From Dactylonectria macrodidyma (Eukaryota; Ascomycota; Sordariomycetes; Hypocreales; Nectriaceae), in the NCBI GenBank assembly GCA_020744425.1, contig JAGMUV010000006.1, forward strand, positions 1,550,001 to 1,614,000: a DNA stretch of 64,000 nt. Reading direction: 5' to 3'. The position numbers and the translations under genes are program-made. The notes under the pieces were generated by a model. It searched no databases. It was given only the letters and a program-made list of their open reading frames with translations, and was not told the DNA's origin. This document shows, piece by piece, positions 56,746 to 64,000 of the stretch (the first letter of the stretch is position 1; every line of letters starts with the position of its first letter).

Positions 56746-59700
56746 ATGGCTCCCCCTGGCTTGAGGAGTCTCCTTGTCGGGGCGGTAGCCGCCTTGCCCG
56801 CCCTCGTCATGGGCTTCAACGCCAGCTACTCACCGTCAGACATGATGCGGTCTCAGGCGGCTTTTCTCGACATCCGCCCCGAAGGATGCCCTCCATGGTA
56901 TGCCATTACCCCCAGCACCACCCAAAGATCCTAAGACGCCCATCCTGACCCCTCTACAGCTTCAACTGTCTCCTTCCGGCCCACACCTGCACCCAGTACT
57001 CTAGCTGCAACGAGTTCAACGGCAAATGCGATTGCCCAGAGGGATTTGGTGGCGATGACTGTCTCCAACCACGTACGATTCGACACTCTTCACGATATCA
57101 TTTAACAACTGTCGCTGACCGCTCCTACAGTATGCGGATCTCTTGCCCGTGGCAAGGACCGTCCGATGCGAGGCAAAGGCAATTGTGCCTGTGACGAAGG
57201 CTGGGAAGGAATCAACTGCAATGTTTGCACAGAAAACAAAGCTTGTGATGCCTTAATGGAAGCTGGCGAAGGTGGCGTTTGCTACCAGAATGGAGAGGTC
57301 GTCAACCACAACTACCAGATCTGCGATGTCACCAACGAGAAGATTACCTCGCTGCTTGGAAAGCAGCGTCCTGAGGTTACCTTCAACTGCAAGAAGGAAG
57401 ATTCCACGTGCGATTTCCAATGTACACCACCCCTCCCCTCTCACCTCTTGGAAACTGTGGTTACTAACTTGTCTTAGTTTGGGTCGATGCCCTCGAGTCG
57501 TTCTATTGTCACTTATCCGAGTGCGAATCGGGCGCTGAGTGGCAAGAATCAAAGAATACCACCTCGTACAAGTGCAACAAGATCGAGTGTAGTTGCATAC
57601 CCGAACGCATGTTGTGCGGAAAGGACGGATCTATCGACTTGACTGACTTCCTCGACCAAGCCATCAAAGGCCCGGGCCGTTTCGAGTGCACCCAGAAGCA
57701 CGGTGGTGCTCACGACTGTGCATTCAGAGAGCCGGAGATGGACGCTCTCATCCTTGCCTTGATCGGTGACTCGAGCATTTTCCTTGATTGCCGCGCAGGC
57801 GAATGCCTCTACAAGACGGAAGTCCCTGGATACCATCGCCCCGTGAAGAAGATCAACACACCATTGATTGCCGGCGTTATTGGTGGTTGTTCTCTCTTTC
57901 TCGTGGCAGTCATCATCCTGACTTGGTACTTATCCCGGCGCAAGTTGGGCTACGGCGCAATCCACCTGGACGAGTCCGACGATGAGAGCACGAAGCTCAT
58001 GGCCGATCATAAGCCCGCGGGACTGTACTTCGAAAATGTTGCGTATTCACTCAATGGAAAGCAGATTTTGACTGGTATCCAAGGCATCTCCAACCCTGGA
58101 GAGGTGACCGCTATTATGGGTGCCTCCGGTGCCGGCAAGACCACCTTCCTCGATATTCTGGCCCGAAAGAACAAGCGTGGACAAGTCAGCGGTGACTTCT
58201 ATGTCAATGGCGAGAGGGTCACCGATTCTGACTACAAGAATGTTGTTGGGTTTGTTGACCAAGAAGATACCATGTTGCCGACGTTGACTGTTCATGAGAC
58301 TATTCTTAACAGCGCTTTGCTACGACTTCCCCGCGATATGGGCCGTGCTGCAAAGGAACAGCGAGTTTTCGAGGTCGAGAAAGAGCTAGGCATTCATCAC
58401 ATCCGGGATTCATTGATTGGCTCCGAAGAGGGCAAGGGTCGCGGTATATCCGGAGGAGAAAAACGACGTGTAGGAATTGCCTGCGAACTCGTTACCAGCC
58501 CCTCTATCCTGTTTCTGGACGAGCCGACCAGTGGCCTGGACGCCTACAATGCCTACAACGTCATTGAGTGCCTGGTGACACTTGCCAAGAATTACCAGCG
58601 AACAGTCATCTTTACTATCCACCAGCCGAGATCGAACATTGTTGCCCTCTTTGATAGACTGATTCTCCTGGCTCAAGGAAGAACCGTCTATTCTGGTCCC
58701 TTCAACCAATGCCAGGCATACTTTGACCTGATCGGTTATGAGTGCCCTCCTGGATTCAACATTGCAGACTACCTCGTTGACCTCACCATGCATGCCGGAA
58801 GTACCCAATCTGTCGACGACGGTACACTTGCGCCCGACAATAGCAGTGTTGGCCCCAGCAGCACCAGGGCAATCAAGTCGATTGCAAGCATATCCGGTAC
58901 CAGCACAGGAGAAGACAGCGAGGCCGCATCATCAGGCCGTCCCCGAACCTGGCGACGAGACTCGGTCAAGATTCGACAAGATCGTGAACTCTTTACACGG
59001 AGGAAGAACACTGCGGACACAGCTGCCATGTCGGATGCTGGTGGCGAGGACCCCAGCTCGTACCCTCTTCAGTCAAACCCCGCGGACTCCCTGACCACTC
59101 CCCTTCTTGAGGACCCCCACGACCTTCCTCCGGCGGCTCCTACGGGAACTGACTTGGATATTATGACACGATCGTTTGCTCAGTCAGACATCGCGGCGTC
59201 GACTCGCGAGGAGATTAAGCAAGTTATTGCCACTGCAGAGAATGCCAATGGTGCGAACTCGAATGGATATAGCGATAGAAACATCAGCAATAGCGCCGTC
59301 GGTAAAGGTTATGCTCGTGTTGGCTACCTGCGTCAGTTTATCATTCTGTCCCAGAGAACTTGGAAGAACCTTTACCGAAACCCGATGCTGATGCTCACAC
59401 ACTATGCCATCGCAATCGTTCTGGCTGTGTTTTCGGGATACCTCTTCTATGGACTCACGGACGACATCCCGGGCTTCCAGAACCGCCTTGGTCTATTCTT
59501 CTTTCTCCTCGCTCTGTTCGGTTTCAGCACACTTACGAGTCTCACTGTCTTCGCCACCGAGCGCCTTTTATTCGTCCGCGAACGTGCAAATGGCTACTAT
59601 TCGCCGGCCACCTATTTCGCCGCTAAGGTTCTGTTCGACATTGTACCTCTTCGAATTATCCCACCCATCCTCATGGGTTCCATCATCTACCCCATGACTG

Positions 59701-60155
59701 GCCTCGTGGCCGATTCAACCCACTTCTTCAACTTCATCACTGTCCTCGTTCTATTCAACATGGCTGCCGCTGCTGTGTGTCTGTTCATTGGTATTGTTTG
59801 CAAGGACGGCGGCGTTGCAAACCTGATTGGAAGCTTGGTGATGCTCTTTAGTCTGTTATTTGCCGGGTTTCTTCTCAACCACGACGCCACACCGAAGGGC
59901 GCTCTATGGCTCCAGACATTGTCAATTTTCCATTATGGCTTCGAGTCACTTATTGTGAACGAAGTTCTCCAGCTTACCCTAGTGGATAGCAAGTATGGAC
60001 TCGACATCACGGTTCCTGGCGCAGCTATCTTGAGCTCCTTCGGATTCAACAACGACGCTATGTGGTCTGATATCCGCAACCTGGGTGTTTTTGCTGCCGT
60101 TTTCATCGTCTTGTCTTACGCAGCTATGCACATTTTGCTCATTGAGAAGCGATAG
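56746..60155 (+). CDS. ADP1: ABCG-family transporter with EGF-like ectodomain, Adp1-type
   Basis: Half-size ABC transporter of the Adp1 type. Exons 56746-56897, 56960-57072, 57131-57421 and 57478-60155 give 1077 residues, close to yeast Adp1. A signal peptide ([16 protein letters not shown]) precedes a Cys-rich lumenal domain with EGF-like modules ([24 protein letters not shown]). A first span follows near residues 311-335, then the nucleotide-binding domain: Walker A GASGAGKT (about 400), signature SGGEKRR (about 510), Walker [13 protein letters not shown] (about 530) and the H-loop FTIHQPRS. A long Ser-rich linker leads to a C-terminal six-span ABC2-type domain that ends [11 protein letters not shown]. 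The introns of 62, 58 and 56 nt sit in the ectodomain. The substrate is unknown. Confidence 0.96.
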
Positions 60156-60530
60156 ATCATGGGACAAGGCGCTCAAAGTGCTACTGCAGATAGACGGACA
60201 AAGGGATGTGGCGTACGGGCATCCTGATATATTTTCATCCGAACGCACTGTATCAAGGGAGTCTTTGTTTTCGATATTCATTATAGGCGTTGGGCATGTT
60301 ATTTGTGTATGTGTGTATGTCTCATACATTTCTTGGATTTGTTGAGGTTGAGCATAGGGTATTACAAGCATATTCTACCACATTTCCGAGTCCGCGAGAG
60401 CACGATATGTGAGAGCCGTTGGCTGTCGAATATGACATCAGGGTTGAGTTGGTAAATGCTGCCAGAGGCACAACGATGCATTGATACACGTAGGGAAGAC
60501 AATGTTTTACAAATTTGGGCAACACCAATC
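60156..60530. other. Convergent intergenic region
   Basis: 3' flanks of ADP1 and the mS26 gene. Nothing specific is seen. Confidence 0.5.
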
Positions 60531-61445
60531 CTACTCCATCTTTCCGCCCGTGAATTCTTCAGCGATCCGCTTCTGTCGCTTGACGGAGCGGTCATATTCC
60601 GATTCATACAAGTTCATGATCTTTGTGGATGCTCCTGTTGAAGTCTCGAGCATGTCGCCGACGGTTGGTGGCTTGCCCCAAATGTCCCAAGTGTTCTCTG
60701 CGTGGCCGTAGCGGCCCATTGCTTGGCCTTGTTTCTTGAAATAGTCCTCAGCGAAAACGGTGTCAATCTCAGCCTTGAGCTCGGCTTCGTTGAGAATGAA
60801 GCTGGAGGCGTTGATATATAGCTCCATGAGAGCATCGCGACGGGCCTCGCGCTTGGACGCCTCGATGGCCAAGACCCTGCTCTTGCTCCGCTCACATTTG
60901 GAGAAGCGCTTAGGGTCGGGGTAGACGGTGGTATCCATAATTGACTCCAGCACGGTACTGCGAGTGAGACGGTCATCCTCCCTCTCTGGTGCAGAGGCTG
61001 CGGCGTTGTGCTCCTCGAACTTCTTGCTCACACGAGCGTTGCGCCGGGAGTCGAGTTGCCTTCGGCGGTTCCACAGCTCCTTCAAACCAACACCCAAGTT
61101 ATGACGACGATTGTCGGCCATCTTCCTCTTCCATAGGTCGGCCGGGCTTTTCAAGTCTCCATAATTCTCTAGCTTTCGCCTCGGCGCTGTTTCCTCCATG
61201 TATGAGGGCTGCACCTTGCGCTCACCCTCTTCGCGCGGGAAGACCTCACGGGGAACGGGAAGGTGGCCACGAACTCGGGGGAGCTTCTTTTCTTCGGATT
61301 GAGGAGGCGTAGGAAGGCGAATGTAGGCTGGCGACTCTGGGGGAACTTGGTTGAGAGCAGCGTGGGTGGTGGAGAAGCTGCGTGAGATGAAAGAGAGCTC
61401 GCGAGCAGCGGCCCTTGGGCAGGCTGTGCCAAGAAGAAACGCCAT
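60531..61445 (-). CDS. PET123: Mitochondrial ribosomal protein mS26 (Pet123)
   Basis: Small-subunit mitoribosomal protein. Single exon, 304 residues from ATG 61445 (MAFLLGTACPRAAARELSFI); the frame upstream has no ATG. The N-terminus is Arg/Ser/Ala-rich with a FSTTHA cleavage-like site, a mitochondrial presequence. The body is highly charged and helical, with RRQLDSRRNARVSKKFEEHN and the family-like LTRSTVLESIMDTTVYPDP, and ends EYDRSVKRQKRIAEEFTGGK. Identification rests on overall layout and recalled family motifs, so it is slightly less certain than the enzyme calls. Divergent from NOG2. Confidence 0.85.
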   Translation of the reverse strand: MAFLLGTACPRAAARELSFISRSFSTTHAALNQVPPESPAYIRLPTPPQSEEKKLPRVRGHLPVPREVFPREEGERKVQPSYMEETAPRRKLENYGDLKSPADLWKRKMADNRRHNLGVGLKELWNRRRQLDSRRNARVSKKFEEHNAAASAPEREDDRLTRSTVLESIMDTTVYPDPKRFSKCERSKSRVLAIEASKREARRDALMELYINASSFILNEAELKAEIDTVFAEDYFKKQGQAMGRYGHAENTWDIWGKPPTVGDMLETSTGASTKIMNLYESEYDRSVKRQKRIAEEFTGGKME

Positions 61446-61783
61446 TTTGAAGAGAGCCGGCGCCGATTGCAGCGCAGCGAAGGCTCGTGAGGGGTCGCAG
61501 GATCGCAATGGTCGTCAACGCCGGACCTGAGCTGTTGGATATCTCGTGGGACGGTCAAAGAAAATCGACGCCGGATCAAATTTAACGGATTAACTTGCTC
61601 CGATAGGACCCCTGCATTTTTGTCCACTGGCTGCGCTAGCGGCCCACGCCACCAACCACCGCCAGTCTTGGTGGGGCCTTTTGTCTCGTCGCAAGAAAAA
61701 AAAAGTTGAAGGATAAATTTCTTGGGACCACCGTCTTCCCTCTATCATTCCCTCACACTCAGTCACCCATCTTACCTTTCAAA
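61446..61783. other. Divergent promoter region PET123 / NOG2
   Basis: A 338-bp gap shared by two ribosome-related genes. It contains an A9 run near 61695 and a C/T-rich leader before NOG2. Confidence 0.55.
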
Positions 61784-64000
61784 ATGGGTACTGGGAAGAA
61801 GGAGGCCAGCCGGCGCACGCGCCAGGGCAAAACTGGCGATGGCCTCAACAATGTCCGGACCAAGGGCGAGAACTTCTATCGGTAAGTCGAGCCAGCTGTG
61901 TAGCATTCCTTTACCTGCTGGATGCGCGTTGCTAACCAACCCATGATAGCGATGCGAAGAAGGTCAAGGCATTGGGCATGTACAAGGAGGGCAGGGCAAA
62001 GAGGAACGCCAATGGCGACATCACTGTGGCTGCGACCTATCAGTCGAGGGAGGTTCCCAACGCCCGCATCGAGCCGAACCGCAAGTGGTTTACCAACACC
62101 CGAGTGGTCTCTCAAGACACCCTCAAGGCGTTCCGCGAGGCCATGGACGAGAAGGCCAAAGACCCCTACCAGGTTCTCCTCAAGTCCAATAAGCTGCCAA
62201 TGAGCCTGATTCGGGATGGCGGCAAGGACACCCAGAACGGCATCAAGCAGCACCAAGCCAAGATGACGGTTGAGACGGCACCTTTCTCCGACGTCTTCGG
62301 CCCCAAAGCACAGCGCAAGCGCGTCAAGCTGGGTGTTAGCAGCTTGATGGACCTTGCCGACGATACCGAAAAGAGTATGGACACCTACCAGGAGCGCCTC
62401 GAGCAGGCCAAACTACTGAGTGGCAATTCTGGCGACGTTGATGACGATGGCAAGCCCATCACCATGGCCATCGAGCCCGTATTTGACAAGGGCCAAAGCA
62501 AGAGAATCTGGAACGAGCTTTACAAGGTCATGGATTCTTCTGACGTCGTCATCCACGTGCTGGATGCTCGAGACCCCCTGGGTACGAGATGTCTGAGTGT
62601 TGAGAAATACTTGAAGGAGGAAGCCCCCCACAAGCACTTGATCTTTGTTCTGAACAAATGTGATTTGGTTCCCACCAGCGTCGCGGTAAGTCTTGAGCCT
62701 ATTCTTCTATCCCCCCCTTTCCCTCCTATCGACCCCAATGTTCTTAGTCAGGATCTCGTCTTTTTTCTTCCAGTGACGTTGGTCTGTTATAACATTGGGA
62801 GAATGACTGCCATTCTCGACTGTTGACAACCTTGGTTGTCAACTGATGTGTTCCGTTTTGGTTACCATCATGAGATAGGCTTCGTGTCCAATTTGAGTTG
62901 AAGTATACCTATGCCATAACATGGGGCATTGATTGTATACTTCTTAGTTATGACACATACATACCCTTGACATTTGCATTTTGCATTATCAATCATATGA
63001 TGAATTTTTATACTAATTCATCATAGGCTGCTTGGGTTCGTCGTCTCTCTAAGGAGTATCCCACGTTGGCATTCCACGCCAGCATCAACAACTCATTCGG
63101 AAAGGGTTCTCTCATCCAACTCCTCCGCCAATTTTCCTCACTGCACTCGGATCGCAAGCAGATTTCTGTCGGCCTAATCGGCGGTCCCAACACTGGCAAG
63201 TCGTCCATCATCAACACTCTCCTCAAGAAGAAGGTCTGCACTGTGGCCCCTATTCCTGGCGAGACCAAGGTGTGGCAATATGTCAGCTTGATGAAGCGCA
63301 TCTACCTCATCGACTGCCCCGGTGTCGTCCCCCCTTCCAGCACGGATACCCCCACCGACCTGGTTCTCCGAGGTGTAGTGCGAGTGGAGAAGGTTGAGCA
63401 TCCTGAGCAATACATCACAGCCCTCTTGGGCAAGGTGAAGCAACGTCACATGGAGAAGACTTATGAGTTGACAGGATGGACCAACTCGACCGAGTTCTTG
63501 GAGCTCCTCGCCCGAAAGGGTGGTCGTCTTCTTAAGGGTGGTGAGCCTGATCTTGACGGTGTGGCCAAGATGGTTCTCAACGATTTCATGAGAGGAAAGA
63601 TCCCATGGTTCACCCCTGTCCCAGTCCTGGAAGGCGAAGACAACGAAGATGATAAGAAGGTTGGCGGCCGTGAAGGTAGACTCGGAGAGATGCCCAGAAA
63701 GCGAAAGACCGAGGAGACGGCCGAAGACCCAGATATTGCAGCTGAGGCTCAACTTCAAATGGAAGCGAGTGCTGCTTCACTGAAGGGTGATGATGACGAG
63801 CCAGATGAGGAGTCGGAGGAAGAATTCGAAGGCTTTGGCAGTGACACCGAAGAGGCAAGATCAAGGAAACCGTCTTTCGGCGCGACCGTTGACGGTGGAA
63901 GTGATGCTGAGAGCAATGCAGACGACGTCATCTCAATCGATGGATCTGACGCGGAGGAGCCTGAAGCACAGCCTGAAGTTGCTGAAGCCAAATCTGACAA
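61784..64000 (+). CDS. NOG2: Nucleolar GTPase Nog2 (60S ribosome biogenesis), 3' end cut by window
   Basis: Circularly permuted GTPase that acts on pre-60S particles before nuclear export. Exons 61784-61881, 61950-62685 and 63027-64000 (open at the window edge) give about 602 residues. The basic N-terminal region ([20 protein letters not shown] and onward, [20 protein letters not shown]) is typical. The permuted order is clear: G4 NKCDLVP near residue 268 comes before G1 GGPNTGKSS near 330, then G3 DCPGVVPP. The C-terminal part is acidic ([19 protein letters not shown]). Intron 1 is 68 nt; intron 2 is 341 nt, much longer than usual here, and holds two inverted repeats. The second junction restores [16 protein letters not shown]. 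Confidence 0.95.
62822..62843 (+). repeat. Perfect inverted repeat in NOG2 intron 2
   Basis: GTTGACAACC, a TT spacer, GGTTGTCAAC: a ten-base-pair stem with a two-base centre. It could form a hairpin in the RNA or a cruciform in DNA. Confidence 0.85.
62901..62942 (+). repeat. Second inverted repeat in NOG2 intron 2
   Basis: AAGTATAC at the left pairs with GTATACTT at the right, and inside it ATGCC pairs with GGCAT around a 9-nt loop. The two stems are separated by an asymmetric internal loop (2 and 5 nt). Confidence 0.75.

Noticed and set aside
62990..63005. ATGATGA as a C box of an intronic C/D snoRNA
   Set aside because: It sits next to the 3' splice site with no room for a guide region and D box after it.

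Overview
The window is nuclear DNA of a filamentous ascomycete (Pezizomycotina; Sordariomycetes, perhaps Hypocreales, is my best guess). The evidence is short introns (mostly 50-70 nt) with GTRNGT donors and CTAAC/CTGAC branch points, genes on both strands separated by 0.3-4 kb, a GPI-anchored aspartic protease, a Zn2Cys6 regulator and complete fungal housekeeping genes. I see no bacterial-type operons, CRISPR arrays, rRNA, convincing tRNAs or intact transposons.

Layout. 0-13 kb: 5' part of DNA polymerase kappa (-), a conserved Pro-rich protein of unknown function (+), a single-span membrane protein (+), a Pst2/WrbA-like quinone reductase (+) and a six-span membrane protein (-). 14-24 kb: cytosolic Asn-tRNA synthetase (+), an F-box/Cys-rich protein (+) and a SET-domain protein (+) whose 5' exon structure is uncertain. 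24-36 kb: Zn2Cys6 transcription factor (-), splicing factor Prp17 (-), the ER export receptor Erv14 (-) and methionine aminopeptidase 1 (-). 36-42 kb: kynurenine 3-monooxygenase (+), mitochondrial ribosomal protein uS8m (+) and a long disordered Pro/Ala-rich protein (-). 45-54 kb: homoisocitrate dehydrogenase Lys12 (+), mitochondrial EF-G Mef1 (-), a yapsin-like protease (-) and a PLP aminotransferase (-). 56-64 kb: Adp1-like ABCG transporter (+), mitoribosomal mS26/Pet123 (-) and the 5' part of the ribosome-biogenesis GTPase Nog2 (+).

The genes are not a pathway cluster. There is a loose theme of translation: Asn-tRNA synthetase, uS8m, Mef1, mS26, Map1 and Nog2. Two are amino-acid metabolic genes (Lys12, kynurenine 3-monooxygenase).

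Most interesting observations. (1) The quinone reductase stop codon (TGA followed by CTG) is followed in the same frame by 53 open codons with coding-like third positions, ending in Cys-Thr-Val-Gln, a CaaX-type prenylation signal; this suggests a stop-codon-readthrough, membrane-anchored isoform. (2) An imperfect ~150-bp tandem array, with CACGTG in two copies, occupies the promoter side of PRP17. (3) The second intron of NOG2 is unusually long and holds two strong inverted repeats. Exon structures were worked out by hand from splice signals, reading phase and family alignments recalled from memory; all totals were checked to be multiples of three where the gene is complete.
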